Assembly: GCF_004336805.1 (NCBI RefSeq)
Contig: NZ_SJXM01000003.1
Coordinates: forward strand, 292,260-356,259
Reading direction: 5' to 3'
Length of the DNA: 64,000 nt
DNA from: Aeromicrobium sp. IC_218
GTDB lineage: Bacteria; Actinomycetota; Actinomycetes; Propionibacteriales; Nocardioidaceae
The notes under the pieces: model-generated
Seen by the model: the letters and a program-made list of their open reading frames with translations, nothing else
Told to the model about the DNA's origin: nothing
Databases searched by the model: none
Position numbers and translations under genes: made by a program
In this document: piece by piece, positions 41,858 to 60,366 of the stretch
How positions within the stretch are numbered: position 1 is the first letter of the stretch
Layout of the letters: the number at the start of each line of letters is the position of its first letter

Positions 41858-41951
41858 GGGCCCAGCCTGCGACGCGCAGGTTTCGGCTCCGGTCGCGTCG
41901 TGTTTCACCCGTGCAACGCGTGGCGGATTTCGTCTCGTGCGAAGACGCTGG

Positions 41952-41957
41952 TACGGT
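41952..41957 (+). promoter_or_regulatory. Predicted -10 element of the infC operon
   Basis: TACGGT predicts a start near 41964 and thus a leader of about 190 nt before infC. The leader holds a GCCGGACC/GGTCCGGC hairpin (42015-42040) and the terminator-like hairpin at 42078. Confidence 0.45.
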
Positions 41958-42077
41958 GGGTGGTCGAAGTGGAGTCCACCTCCCACCTGTCCGGCTGAGA
42001 TGCTGGAGGGTCCTGCCGGACCAGCACGACTCGGTCCGGCTCGCGCAGGGCGTCCCTCGGGGCGTCCTGGTCCTGGT

Positions 42078-42105
42078 GGCCTCCGTCTTCGACGGAGGCC
42101 TTTCC
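42078..42105 (+). terminator. Attenuator-like terminator in the infC leader
   Basis: A 10-bp perfect stem GGCCTCCGTC / GACGGAGGCC with a TTC loop is followed by TTTCCCGTTT. It is the only hairpin with a T-rich tail seen in the protein-coding part. It lies 48 nt before the infC start, so it probably attenuates the infC-rpmI-rplT transcript. Confidence 0.65.
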
Positions 42106-42152
42106 CGTTTCGGGGCGGCCTCCAGCCTATCGACCGAATCTTGGAGGCACCT

Positions 42153-42842
42153 ATCAGCAACGAGCTGCGCGTCAACGACCGGATCCGTGTGCCCGAAGTG
42201 CGTCTGGTCGGACCGAACGGCGAGCAGGTGGGCATCGTCCGGATCGAGGACGCCCTGCGGCTCGCCGCGGAGGCCGACCTCGACCTCGTCGAGGTCGCCG
42301 CGACCGCGCGTCCGCCGGTCTGCCGCCTGATGGACTACGGCAAGTTCAAGTACGAGAACGCCCAGAAGGCCCGTGAGTCCCGGCGCAACCAGACCAACAC
42401 GATCATCAAGGAGATGAAGCTCCGCCCGAAGATCGACCAGCACGACTACGACACCAAGAAGGGTCACGTCGTGCGGTTCCTCAAGGGTGGGGACAAGGTC
42501 AAGATCACGATCATGTTCCGTGGTCGCGAGCAGCACCGCCCCGAGCTGGGCTACCGGCTGCTGCAGCGGCTCGCCGGCGACGTGGAGGACCTCGGCTTCA
42601 TCGAGTCCAACGCTCGCCAGGACGGACGCAACATGACGATGGTCCTGGCCCCGCACAAGAAGAAGTCCGAGGCCCAGGCCGAGGTCAAGGCAGCGAAGGC
42701 CGAGTCCACCGCCGCCAAGACCGCCGAGCGCGAGGCCGAGGAAGCCGCCGAGAAGGCGCACCGCGAAGCCCAGAAGACCACCGCGACGCCGAAGAAGCCC
42801 CGTCGTCGCTCCGAAAACCTCGACCCAGACATGGAGGCATGA
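42153..42842 (+). CDS. infC: Translation initiation factor IF-3, non-canonical AUC start
   Basis: Binds the 30S subunit and checks initiator tRNA and start codon; 229 aa. The N-domain begins [27 protein letters not shown]. The C-domain has [19 protein letters not shown] and [13 protein letters not shown], followed by an actinobacterial Lys/Glu/Ala-rich tail. I place the start at ATC because TTGGAGG lies 5 nt upstream and homology begins there. The next in-frame ATG upstream (42000) would put the leader terminator inside the gene. Rare AUU/AUC starts let IF-3 repress its own synthesis in other bacteria. Confidence 0.9.
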   Translation: MSNELRVNDRIRVPEVRLVGPNGEQVGIVRIEDALRLAAEADLDLVEVAATARPPVCRLMDYGKFKYENAQKARESRRNQTNTIIKEMKLRPKIDQHDYDTKKGHVVRFLKGGDKVKITIMFRGREQHRPELGYRLLQRLAGDVEDLGFIESNARQDGRNMTMVLAPHKKKSEAQAEVKAAKAESTAAKTAEREAEEAAEKAHREAQKTTATPKKPRRRSENLDPDMEA

Positions 42843-42843
42843 G

Positions 42844-43038
42844 ATGCCGAAGTTCAAGCCGCACTCGGGCATGAAGAAGCGCGTCAAGAAGACCGGCACG
42901 GGCAAGCTCCGTCGCGAGCAGACCGGTAGGCGACACCTGCTGGAGCACAAGCCCAGCACGCGCACGCGTCGTCTCGACGGCACGGTGGACGTCGCCAAGG
43001 CGGACACCAAGCGCGTCAAGAAGATGCTCGGCCTCTGA
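42844..43038 (+). CDS. rpmI: 50S ribosomal protein L35
   Basis: 64-aa basic ribosomal protein with the family start [20 protein letters not shown] and the central [18 protein letters not shown]. It begins one base after infC stops. Part of the conserved infC-rpmI-rplT operon. Confidence 0.98.
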   Translation: MPKFKPHSGMKKRVKKTGTGKLRREQTGRRHLLEHKPSTRTRRLDGTVDVAKADTKRVKKMLGL

Positions 43039-43071
43039 CCCTCTTTCCCCTGAACCACTAAGGAGCACCCC

Positions 43072-43464
43072 ATGGCACGCGTCAAGCGTTCCGTCAACGC
43101 GCAGAAGAAGCGCCGCGAGACCCTCGAGCGCGCGTCGGGCTACCGCGGCCAGCGCTCGCGCCTGTACCGCAAGGCCAAGGAGCAGGTCACCCACTCGCTG
43201 GTCTACAACTACCGTGACCGCAAGGCGAAGAAGGGCGACTTCCGCAAGCTCTGGATCCAGCGCATCAACGCTGCGGTCCGCGCGGAGGGCCTGACCTACA
43301 ACCGCTTCATCCAGGGCATCAAGGCCGCGGGTGTCGAGGTCGACCGCAAGATCCTGGCCGACCTGGCCGTCAACGACCCGGCCGCGTTCTCCGCGCTCGT
43401 CGAGCTGGCCAAGAACAGCCTGCCCGAGGACGTCAACGCGCCCAAGGATCCCGCTGCGGCCTGA
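43072..43464 (+). CDS. rplT: 50S ribosomal protein L20
   Basis: 130-aa assembly protein of the 50S subunit. It has the long basic N-terminal helix ([37 protein letters not shown]) and the globular [25 protein letters not shown] precedes the ATG by 6 nt. The C-terminus has a ~10-residue extension ([14 protein letters not shown]). L20 autoregulates this operon in Bacillus; no equivalent leader binding site was identified here. Confidence 0.98.
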   Translation: MARVKRSVNAQKKRRETLERASGYRGQRSRLYRKAKEQVTHSLVYNYRDRKAKKGDFRKLWIQRINAAVRAEGLTYNRFIQGIKAAGVEVDRKILADLAVNDPAAFSALVELAKNSLPEDVNAPKDPAAA

Positions 43465-43486
43465 CGCCCGGCGCGACCCGCACGAG

Positions 43487-44305
43487 ATGGCGAGCCCCGA
43501 CGTCCTGACCGTCCGCTCCGGACGGATCAGGACGGCCCGGCGGCTCGCCACTCGTGCGTTCAGGGAGAAGACGCGCGAGTTCCTCGCGGAAGGTCCCCAG
43601 GCCGTCCGCGAGGCGCTTGTCGTTCCCGGCGTCGTCCGCGAGGTCTACGCGACGTCGGAGGCGACCGGCTCCCACCCCGACCTCACCGCCGCCGCGCGCG
43701 ACGCGCGGATCGAGTGGCACGTCGTCGACGACGAGGTCGTCGAGGCGCTCAGCGACACCGTGCAGACCCAGGGCGTGGTCGCCCGCTGCGGGTTCGTCGA
43801 GACCGACCTGGACGCCGTGCTGGCCACCCCGGTCCGGTTCGTCGTCGTCTGCGCCGAGATCCGCGACCCGGGCAACGCCGGCGCCGTCATCCGCTGTGCC
43901 GACGCCGCTGGTGCCGACGCCGTCGTGCTCGCCGGCGACTCGGTCGACCCGTACAACCCCAAGGCCGTCCGTGCCTCGGTCGGCAGCCTGTTCCACCTGC
44001 CCGTCGTCCGCGACCGCGACACCGCCGGCGTCCTGGGCCGGCTGCAGGAGGCCGGTCTGCAGGTGCTCGCCGCCGACGGGGCGGGGGAGCGCGAGCTGCA
44101 CGAGCCCGGCCTGGACCTGGCCCGGCCCACCGCGTGGCTCATGGGCAACGAGGCGTGGGGCCTGCCCGAGGCCACGCGCGCCCTCGCCGACGAGGTCGTC
44201 CGCGTCCCCATCTACGGACGCGCCGAGAGCCTGAACCTGGCCACCGCCGCCGCCGTCTGCCTGTACGCGACGGCTTACGCCCAGCGCTCCGGTGGGCTAG
44301 CGTGA
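43487..44305 (+). CDS. SpoU/TrmH family rRNA methyltransferase
   Basis: SPOUT-fold 2'-O-ribose methyltransferase of 272 aa, TsnR/RlmB-like. The N-terminal substrate-binding domain contains FREKTREFLAEGPQAVREAL. The knotted catalytic domain has motif 1 AEIRDPGNAGAVIRCADA, motif 2 LAGDSVDPYNPKAVRASVGS and motif 3 VPIYGRAESLNLATAAAV. The ATG is chosen at the beginning of homology, 22 nt after rplT. The position after rplT is standard. Target nucleotide not deducible. Confidence 0.9.
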   Translation: MASPDVLTVRSGRIRTARRLATRAFREKTREFLAEGPQAVREALVVPGVVREVYATSEATGSHPDLTAAARDARIEWHVVDDEVVEALSDTVQTQGVVARCGFVETDLDAVLATPVRFVVVCAEIRDPGNAGAVIRCADAAGADAVVLAGDSVDPYNPKAVRASVGSLFHLPVVRDRDTAGVLGRLQEAGLQVLAADGAGERELHEPGLDLARPTAWLMGNEAWGLPEATRALADEVVRVPIYGRAESLNLATAAAVCLYATAYAQRSGGLA

Positions 44306-45378
44306 CGGCGAGCACGGGGGGTGTTCACGGAGTGACCGAGGTCGATCTCGACGAGCTGCCGGACGGGCTCATCGTCGCCGGGCCGGACGGCCGGGTGGAG
44401 TACGTCAACGGGTTCGTCCGCCAGCTGGCGCGCGCGAAGGGCGACGAGATGCTGGGCATGCACCTGGCCGACGCGCTGCCCTTCGACGACCTCAACGGCC
44501 ACTCGTGGTTCGAGTGCGTCGACCCGTACGGCGGGCTGGCCACGCGCACGCGCATCTCGGAGCAGTCCTGGTGGTCGCCGCGCGGCAGCGAGTACCTCAT
44601 CACCGCCCGGCTCGTCCGCGAGAAGCCGCTCGGCCCGGTCGTCCGCCTGGTCGTGTCGGTGCGCAACGCCCGCATCCGCAACCAGCGCGACCGCGAGCGC
44701 TCCGACCTCATCGCCACGGTCGCCCACGAGCTGCGCTCGCCGCTGACCGGCATCAAGGGCTTCGTGTCGACCCTTCTGACCAAGTGGGACCGGTTCTCCG
44801 ACGAGCAGAAGCAGTTCATGCTCGCCACGGTCGACGCCGACGCCGACCGGCTCACCCGGCTGATCACCGAGCTGCTCGACGCGGCCCGCATCGACTCCGG
44901 ACGCCTGACGCTGCGCCGCGGCCCGGTGCAGCTCGACGAGCTCGCGGCCCGCGTCGTCGACAGCGTGTTCGTGGCCAGCGGCTGGGACGGCGAGGTCGAG
45001 GTGACCGGCGAGGTCCCGGTGGTCTGGGGCGACGCCGACCGCATCACCCAGGTGCTGACCAACCTGGTCGAGAACGCGGTGCGCCACGGCAAGGGCCTGC
45101 GCGGCCTCGCGGTGCGCCCGGAGGTCCACGCCGGCGAGCAGGGCGTGCGCGTCCTCGTCCGCGACGCGGGGCCGGGCATCCCGGAGGAGTCGCGCATGCG
45201 CATCTTCAGCCGGTTCTGGCGCTCCGGACCCGGCGCCGGCACCGGCCTGGGCATGTACATCGTGCGCGGCATCGTCGACCAGCACGGCGGCCACATCGAC
45301 GTCGAGGACGCCGACGGCGGGGGAGCGGAGATCAGCTTCTGGCTCCCGGTCGCCGAGCCGGCCGAGCTCCACGACTGA
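44302..45378 (+). CDS. PAS-containing sensor histidine kinase
   Basis: Two-component kinase of 358 aa without a clear transmembrane segment, so likely cytosolic. The N-terminal PAS domain (about 15-120) is followed by a helical linker (RNQRDRERSD). The HisKA box is ATVAHELRSPLTGIKGF with H142. The ATPase domain has NLVENAVRHG (N box), DAGPGIPEESR (G1) and GTGLGMYIV (G2). The GTG overlaps the preceding stop by 4 nt; an in-frame GTG at 44332 is an alternative. No response regulator gene is adjacent. Kinases at this locus are conserved in actinobacteria but their role is unclear. Confidence 0.88.
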   Translation: MTASTGGVHGVTEVDLDELPDGLIVAGPDGRVEYVNGFVRQLARAKGDEMLGMHLADALPFDDLNGHSWFECVDPYGGLATRTRISEQSWWSPRGSEYLITARLVREKPLGPVVRLVVSVRNARIRNQRDRERSDLIATVAHELRSPLTGIKGFVSTLLTKWDRFSDEQKQFMLATVDADADRLTRLITELLDAARIDSGRLTLRRGPVQLDELAARVVDSVFVASGWDGEVEVTGEVPVVWGDADRITQVLTNLVENAVRHGKGLRGLAVRPEVHAGEQGVRVLVRDAGPGIPEESRMRIFSRFWRSGPGAGTGLGMYIVRGIVDQHGGHIDVEDADGGGAEISFWLPVAEPAELHD

Positions 45379-45427
45379 GCGGCGTCCGCGCGGGGCTCCC
45401 GCGCACCGGGCGGGCGGCGGCCACGAC

Positions 45428-45433
45428 TAGGAT
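45428..45433 (+). promoter_or_regulatory. Predicted -10 element of pheS-pheT
   Basis: TAGGAT predicts a start near 45440 with a 31-nt leader holding AGAGAGG before the pheS ATG. No T-box-like leader is seen. Confidence 0.45.
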
Positions 45434-45470
45434 CGACGGGTCCCGCGTACGTCCTGCAGAGAGGTCCGCC

Positions 45471-46574
45471 ATGTCGGCCCCCAACTCCGAGTACGACCCC
45501 GTCGAGGTCACGCCGCTGCGTGCCGACGAGGTCGAGCGCGCCCGTGACGAGGCGCTCGCGGCGATCGCCGAGGCGAGCACGCTCGAGCAGCTCAAGCAGG
45601 TGCGCCTCGACCACGCCGGCGACCGCTCGCCGCTGGCCCTGGCCAACCGCGAGATCGGCGCGCTGCCGCCGCAGGCCCGCAAGGAGGCCGGCCAGCGCGT
45701 CGGCCAGGCGCGCGGCGCCGTGAGCAAGGCGCTCGCCGAGCGCACCACCGTGCTGGAGGCCGAGGCCGAGGAGCACGCGCTCGCCGAGGAGACGGTCGAC
45801 GTCACGCTGCCGTGGGACCGCACGCCGCGCGGCGCCCGCCACCCGCTGACCACCGTGCAGGAGCACGTCGCCGACATCTTCACCGCCATGGGCTGGGAGG
45901 TCGCCGAGGGGCCCGAGGTCGAGGCGGAGTGGCTGAACTTCGACGCGCTCAACCTGGGGCCCGACCACCCGGCCCGCACCATGCAGGACACCTTCTGGGT
46001 CACGCCCGAGAAGGCGGCCATGGTGCTGCGCACCCACACGTCCCCGGTGCAGGCCCGCACGATGCTGACCCGCAAGCCGCCGATCTACGTCGCGGTGCCC
46101 GGACGCGTGTTCCGCACCGACGAGCTCGACGCGACCCACTCGCCGGTCTTCCACCAGGTCGAGGGCCTGGCGATCGACGAGGGCCTGACGATGGCCCACC
46201 TCAAGGGCACGCTCGACCACTTCGCCCAGGCGATCTACGGCGAGGGCACCACGACGCGCTTCCGTCCGTCGTACTTCCCGTTCACCGAGCCGAGCGCCGA
46301 GATGGACCTGCTCTGCTACGTCTGCCACAACGAGCCCGGCGCGGTCGCCGAGTGCCGCACGTGCCGTGGTGAGGGCTGGATCGAGTGGGGCGGCTGCGGC
46401 GTCGTGAACCCGCGCGTCCTCGTGGCCTGCGGCGTCGACCCCGAGCGGTACTCCGGCTTCGCCTTCGGCATCGGCCTGGACCGCACCATCACCGGCCGTT
46501 ACGACATCGCCGACCTGCGCGACCTGATCGACGGCGACATCCGTTTCACCGAGGCGTTCGGAGTGGAGCTCTGA
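45471..46574 (+). CDS. pheS: Phenylalanine--tRNA ligase alpha subunit
   Basis: Catalytic subunit of the (alpha-beta)2 class II synthetase; 367 aa. The N-terminal coiled coil (about 15-100) binds tRNA. The catalytic core includes HPLTTVQEHVADIFTAMGW, motif 2 GRVFRTDELDATHSPVFHQVEG, and the family signature CRTCRGEGWIEWGGCGVV. Motif 3 is FGIGLDRTI. One-base overlap with pheT. Confidence 0.98.
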   Translation: MSAPNSEYDPVEVTPLRADEVERARDEALAAIAEASTLEQLKQVRLDHAGDRSPLALANREIGALPPQARKEAGQRVGQARGAVSKALAERTTVLEAEAEEHALAEETVDVTLPWDRTPRGARHPLTTVQEHVADIFTAMGWEVAEGPEVEAEWLNFDALNLGPDHPARTMQDTFWVTPEKAAMVLRTHTSPVQARTMLTRKPPIYVAVPGRVFRTDELDATHSPVFHQVEGLAIDEGLTMAHLKGTLDHFAQAIYGEGTTTRFRPSYFPFTEPSAEMDLLCYVCHNEPGAVAECRTCRGEGWIEWGGCGVVNPRVLVACGVDPERYSGFAFGIGLDRTITGRYDIADLRDLIDGDIRFTEAFGVEL

Positions 46575-49072
46575 TGCGAGTACCCCTGTCCTGGCTGCGC
46601 GACTACGTCGACCTGCCGCAGGACCTGTCCACCCAGCAGCTGGCCGACCGGCTGACCGCGTTCGACCTCAAGCTCGAGGAGATCGTGTCGTCGGGCGTCA
46701 GCGGTCCGCTCGTCGTCGGACGCGTGCTGTCGCTCGTCAAGGAGCCGCAGAAGAACGGCAAGACCATCAACTGGTGCCGCGTCGACGTCGGCCCGGAGCA
46801 CAACGAGCCGGCCACGGACGACGTGCCGGCCGGTCGGGGCATCGTCTGCGGCGCGCACAACTTCGTCGAGGGCGACCTGGTCGTGGTGTCGCTGCCGGGC
46901 ACCGTGCTGCCCGCGCTCGGCTTCGAGATCACCGCGCGCAAGACCTACGGCCACGTCTCGGACGGCATGATCTGCTCGCTGGCCGAGCTCGGCCTGCCCG
47001 GCGACGCCAGCGGCATCATCGTGCTGGAGCCCGGCCGGGCCGAGCCCGGCGACGACGCCATCGCGCTGCTCGGCCTGGACCAGGAGATCCTCGACCTCGA
47101 GGTGAACCCCGACCGCGCGTACGCGCTCTCGATGCGCGGTGTCGCCCGTGACGCCGGCCTGGCGCTCGGCGTGCCGTTCCGCGACCCGGCCGGCCTCGAG
47201 CCGCACACCGGGGAGGGCGCCGGCGCGTACCCGGTCTCGGTCGAGGCCCCGGACGCCTGCCCGGTGTTCACCACGCTGACCGTCACGGGCTTCGACCCGT
47301 CGCGTCCGACGCCCGACTGGATGGTCCGCGCCGTCGAGGGCGCCGGCATGCGCTCGATCTCGCTGGCGGTCGACATCACCAACTTCGTGATGCTCGAGCT
47401 CGGCCAGCCCATCCACGGCTACGACAAGGCCGCGCTCCGTGGCCCGATCGTCGTCCGGCAGGCCACCGAGGGCGAGAAGCTGACGACGCTCGACGGCGTC
47501 ACGCGCACCCTGGCGGCGTCCGACCTGCTCATCTGCGACGACCGGGGCCCGATCGGCCTGGCCGGCGTCATGGGCGGCGAGGAGGTCGAGCTGTCGGCCA
47601 CCACGACGGACGTCGTCGTCGAGGCCGCCTACTTCGACCCGGCCACCATCGCCCGCACCGCCCGGGTGCACAAGCTGCCCTCCGAGGCGTCCAAGCGCTT
47701 CGAGCGCGGCATCGACCCGACCATCGCGACGGCCGCGGCGACCCGTGTCGCGCAACTCATGGTCGAGCTGGGCGGGGCCACGCTGGAGCCCGGCGTCACC
47801 GTCGTCGGCGAGCCGCCGGCGCAGCCGGTGATCCACGCCCGCGCCGACCTGGCCGCCCGGGTCACGGGCATCGACATCGACGCCGCCACCGCCGTCTCCG
47901 CGCTCGAGGGGAACGGCTGCGCGGTCGAGGTCGACGGCGACGAGCTCGCCGTCACCCCGCCGCCCTGGCGCCCCGACCTGACGGACCCGTACGACCTGGC
48001 CGAGGAGGTGCTGCGCGTCGTCGGGTACGACCAGGTGCCGTCGATCCTGCCCGTCGCCCCGGCCGGCCGCGGCCTGACCAAGGCCCAGCGCCTGCGCCGC
48101 CGCGCCGGCATGGTGCTGGCCGGCCAGGGTCTGGTCGAGGTCAAGACGTTCCCGTTCGCCGGACCGGCCGACCTGGACCGGCTCGGCCTGGACGCCGCCG
48201 ACGACCGCCGCCGTCAGGTGCTGCTGGAGAACCCGCTCTCGGCCGAGGAGCCGGGCATGACGACGACGCTGCTCGTCGGCCTGCTCAAGGCCGCGGTGCT
48301 CAACCTCGGGCGCGGTCACTCCGACGTCGCGCTGGTCGAGACCGGCCGGGTGTTCCTGCCCGGCGAGCGCGAGCTCGAGGCGCCGATCTACGGCGTCGAC
48401 CGGCGCCCGACCGACGAGGAGCTCGCGGCCCTGGACGCCGCCCTGCCCCGTCAGCCGTGGCACGTCGGCCTGGTCATGGCCGGTCACCGTGAGCGTCCGG
48501 GCTGGTACGGCGCCGGACGCGAGGTGACCTGGGCCGACGCCGTCGAGACGGTGCGCGTCCTGGCCGCGTCGTTCCACGTCGACGTCGAGGTGCGTGCCGC
48601 CGACGTGCGTCCGTGGCACCCGGGCCGATGCGCCGAGGTCGTCGTCGACGGCGTGGTGGTCGGCCACGCCGGCGAGCTGCACCCGCGGGTCGTGCGCGAC
48701 TGGGGCCTGCCGGCCCGCACGGTCGCGGCCGAGGTCGACCTCGACGCGCTCGTGGCCGCCGCTCCCGAGCAGGGTCCGGCGCCGTCGTTCTCGACCTTCC
48801 CCGTGGCCAAGGAGGACCTGGCGCTGGTGGTCGACGACGCCGTGCCGTCCGCGGTCGTCCACGACGCGCTGGCCGGGTCCGGCTCGGTGGTCGAGTCGGT
48901 GCGCCTGTTCGACGTCTACACCGGCGAGCAGCTGCCCGAGGGCAAGAAGTCGCTGGCCTTCTCCCTGCGTCTGCGAGCGAGCGACCACACGCTCGGCGAC
49001 GAGGAGATCAAGGCGGCCCGCGAGGCGGCCGTCGCCGTCGCCGCGGAGGCCGCCGGCGCCACGTTGCGCTGA
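46574..49072 (+). CDS. pheT: Phenylalanine--tRNA ligase beta subunit
   Basis: Large subunit of PheRS, with tRNA recognition and editing; 832 aa. Order of domains: an OB-fold EMAP-like domain (GPLVVGRVLSLVKEPQ, GAHNFVEGDLVVVSLPG), a B3/B4 editing domain, the B5 domain (PPPWRPDLTDPYDLAEEVLRV), a catalytic-like core and a C-terminal FDX-ACB anticodon-binding domain (FPVAKEDLALVVDDAV, LRLRASDHTLGDEEI). Ends at a strong bidirectional terminator. Confidence 0.98.
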   Translation: MRVPLSWLRDYVDLPQDLSTQQLADRLTAFDLKLEEIVSSGVSGPLVVGRVLSLVKEPQKNGKTINWCRVDVGPEHNEPATDDVPAGRGIVCGAHNFVEGDLVVVSLPGTVLPALGFEITARKTYGHVSDGMICSLAELGLPGDASGIIVLEPGRAEPGDDAIALLGLDQEILDLEVNPDRAYALSMRGVARDAGLALGVPFRDPAGLEPHTGEGAGAYPVSVEAPDACPVFTTLTVTGFDPSRPTPDWMVRAVEGAGMRSISLAVDITNFVMLELGQPIHGYDKAALRGPIVVRQATEGEKLTTLDGVTRTLAASDLLICDDRGPIGLAGVMGGEEVELSATTTDVVVEAAYFDPATIARTARVHKLPSEASKRFERGIDPTIATAAATRVAQLMVELGGATLEPGVTVVGEPPAQPVIHARADLAARVTGIDIDAATAVSALEGNGCAVEVDGDELAVTPPPWRPDLTDPYDLAEEVLRVVGYDQVPSILPVAPAGRGLTKAQRLRRRAGMVLAGQGLVEVKTFPFAGPADLDRLGLDAADDRRRQVLLENPLSAEEPGMTTTLLVGLLKAAVLNLGRGHSDVALVETGRVFLPGERELEAPIYGVDRRPTDEELAALDAALPRQPWHVGLVMAGHRERPGWYGAGREVTWADAVETVRVLAASFHVDVEVRAADVRPWHPGRCAEVVVDGVVVGHAGELHPRVVRDWGLPARTVAAEVDLDALVAAAPEQGPAPSFSTFPVAKEDLALVVDDAVPSAVVHDALAGSGSVVESVRLFDVYTGEQLPEGKKSLAFSLRLRASDHTLGDEEIKAAREAAVAVAAEAAGATLR

Positions 49073-49085
49073 CCGCCCGACGCAG

Positions 49086-49118
49086 AGGGGCCCCGGACCG
49101 ACTCGGTCCGGGGCCCCT
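49086..49118. terminator. Strong bidirectional terminator between pheT and lemA
   Basis: Perfect 15-bp stem: arms 49086-49100 (AGGGGCCCCGGACCG) and 49104-49118, loop ACT. It separates convergent genes and can serve both. Confidence 0.8.
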
Positions 49119-49130
49119 CGCGCGTGCGGG

Positions 49131-49694
49131 TCAGAACTGGACGGTGGGCGGCGTCGCCTGGCCCTCCGGTGCCTTGTAGAACTCGCGCTGGCCGACCTTG
49201 GCCATGCCGGCGAAGAACATCCACGGGATGGTCGTCACGAGCTTGTTCAGCGTGCTGACCGCGTCGTTGTAGAACTGGCGGGCGAACGAGATCTTGTTCT
49301 CGGTGTCGCTCAGCTCGGCCTGCAGCTGCTGGAAGTTCGCGGACGCCTTGAGGTCGGGGTAGGCCTCGGCGACGGCCATGACGTTGACGATCGCGTTGTC
49401 CAGCCGCGCGTCCGCGGCCGCCTTGTCGGCGACGCTGCCGCCCTTGGCCGCTCCGGCCGCCGCGGCGCGGGCCGCGGTGACCTCGTCGAAGACCGCGCGC
49501 TCGTGCGTCGCGTAGCCCTTGACGGTGCTGACCAGGTTGGGGATGAGGTCGGCCCGCCGGGTCAGCTGCACGTCGATGCCGCCCAGGGCCTCCTGCGCCT
49601 CGACGTCGGCGGTGCGCAGCTTGTTGAAGCCGACGACGCCGATCCCGACCAGCAGGACGAGCAGCACGACGACGATGACGATGATCCAGATCAT
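49131..49694 (-). CDS. LemA family protein
   Basis: A 187-aa protein with a single N-terminal transmembrane helix (MIWIIVIVVVLLVLLVGIGV). An all-alpha domain follows, with the LemA marks VDVQL-like IDVQLTRRADLIPNLVSTVKGY, ANFQQLQAELSDTENKISFARQFYNDAV and FPWMFF-like TIPWMFFAGM. Function poorly known. It lies 40 nt downstream of the DUF2207 gene on the same strand; LemA and DUF2207/TPM-domain membrane proteins commonly occur together, suggesting an envelope complex. GGAAGGAT precedes the ATG. Confidence 0.93.
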   Translation of the reverse strand: MIWIIVIVVVLLVLLVGIGVVGFNKLRTADVEAQEALGGIDVQLTRRADLIPNLVSTVKGYATHERAVFDEVTAARAAAAGAAKGGSVADKAAADARLDNAIVNVMAVAEAYPDLKASANFQQLQAELSDTENKISFARQFYNDAVSTLNKLVTTIPWMFFAGMAKVGQREFYKAPEGQATPPTVQF

Positions 49695-49734
49695 GGGGTG
49701 ATCCTTCCGTACGGGGGAGCAGGGCGTCGAGCGG

Positions 49735-55200
<5,466 letters not shown>

Positions 55201-55204
<4 letters not shown>

Positions 55205-56208
55205 CGGAGCACGAGATGACGGACACCGACAGCCCGTTCGGCTCGGACCTCGAGGCCCAGGACGAGTGGCACCCGACGGAGTGGAAGAAGGCCACCGCGA
55301 AGGCCGCCACGCTGGCCGAGGCCCTGCCGTGGCTGAAGAAGTACCACGGCAAGGTCGTCGTGGTGAAGTACGGCGGCAACGCCATGACCGACGAGTCGCT
55401 CAAGCGCGCGTTCGCCGAGGACGTCGTGTTCCTGCGCCTGGCCGGCTTCAAGCCGGTCGTCGTCCACGGCGGCGGCCCGCAGATCAGCGCGATGCTCGAC
55501 CGGCTCGGCATCGAGAGCGAGTTCCGCGGCGGCCTGCGCGTCACCACGCCGGAGGCCATGGAGGTCGTCCGCATGGTGCTGACCGGCCAGGTCGGGCGTG
55601 AGCTCGTCGGCCTGCTGAACCAGCACGGCGACCTGGCCGTGGGCCTGTCCGGCGAGGACGGCGGGCTGTTCACCGCGCAGAAGACGATGCCCGTCGTCGA
55701 CGGCGAGCCGGTGGACGTCGGCCTGGTCGGCGAGGTCGTCGGCGTGCGTCCCGAGGCCGTCCAGGACCTCATCGACGCCGGACGCATCCCGGTCGTCTCG
55801 ACGGTCGCGCCCGACGCCGACGGCCAGGTGCACAACGTCAACGCCGACACCGCCGCCGCGGCGCTCGCGGTCGCGCTCGGTGCCGAGAAGCTGCTGGTGC
55901 TGACCGACGTCGAGGGCCTGTACGTCAACTGGCCCGAGAGCACGGACGTCATCGGTGAGATCTCGCCCGAGAACCTCGCCGAGGTCATCCCGACGCTGGC
56001 GAGCGGCATGATCCCGAAGATGACCGCGTGCCTCAAGGCGGTCGAGGGCGGTGTCACCGGCGCCACGGTCGTGGACGGCCGCGAGCCGCACGCCGTCCTG
56101 CTGGAGATCTTCACCGACGAGGGCGTCGGCACGCAGGTGCTGCCCGGTGCGCCGACGAAGGTCCGCAGCGCCCTGTACAAGACCTCGATGAAGAAGGACG
56201 AAGCATGA
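55201..56208 (+). CDS. argB: Acetylglutamate kinase
   Basis: Phosphorylates N-acetylglutamate, the controlled step; 335 aa. It carries an N-terminal extension of about 50 residues relative to the E. coli enzyme, which in arginine-sensitive kinases forms the hexamer-linking helix ([19 protein letters not shown]). The ATP/substrate motifs are [23 protein letters not shown] and [15 protein letters not shown]. This layout suggests feedback inhibition by arginine. An in-frame ATG at 55216 is an alternative start. Confidence 0.97.
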
Positions 56209-56284
56209 CCGAGCGCAGCGAGGGAAACGACCAGACAGGCATGCGCGGGCGTCCGTGTCCTGCGCTTCTCACGGAGGTCCGCGC

Positions 56285-56288
<4 letters not shown>
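56205..56288 (+). CDS. Possible 27-aa coupled ORF between argB and argD
   Basis: The ATG overlaps the argB stop (ATGA) and the TGA overlaps the argD ATG (ATGA), so this frame exactly fills the gap: [20 protein letters not shown] plus 7 residues. The overlap pattern is the same as for the other joints in this operon. The peptide has no recognisable domain. It may exist only to carry ribosomes to argD, or the gap may be an untranslated spacer, since argD also has its own Shine-Dalgarno ACGGAGG. Confidence 0.35.
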
Positions 56289-60325
<4,037 letters not shown>

Positions 60326-60354
60326 GCCCCCGTGGCGGGCTCGACCGGCGGCGA

Positions 60355-60360
60355 TAGGCT
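60355..60360 (+). promoter_or_regulatory. Predicted -10 element of the stress-protein gene
   Basis: TAGGCT is followed by 6 nt and ATG (60367), without a Shine-Dalgarno. Leaderless. Confidence 0.5.
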
Positions 60361-60366
60361 CGCGAC

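Noticed and set aside
42000..42152. Upstream in-frame ATG (42000) as the infC start
   Set aside because: It would place a terminator-like hairpin in the coding sequence and add about 50 residues without homology; TTGGAGG is positioned for the ATC at 42153.
45379..45470. T-box leader before pheS (also considered for alaS and tyrS)
   Set aside because: Leaders are only about 30-40 nt or absent and lack the T-box consensus and terminator.
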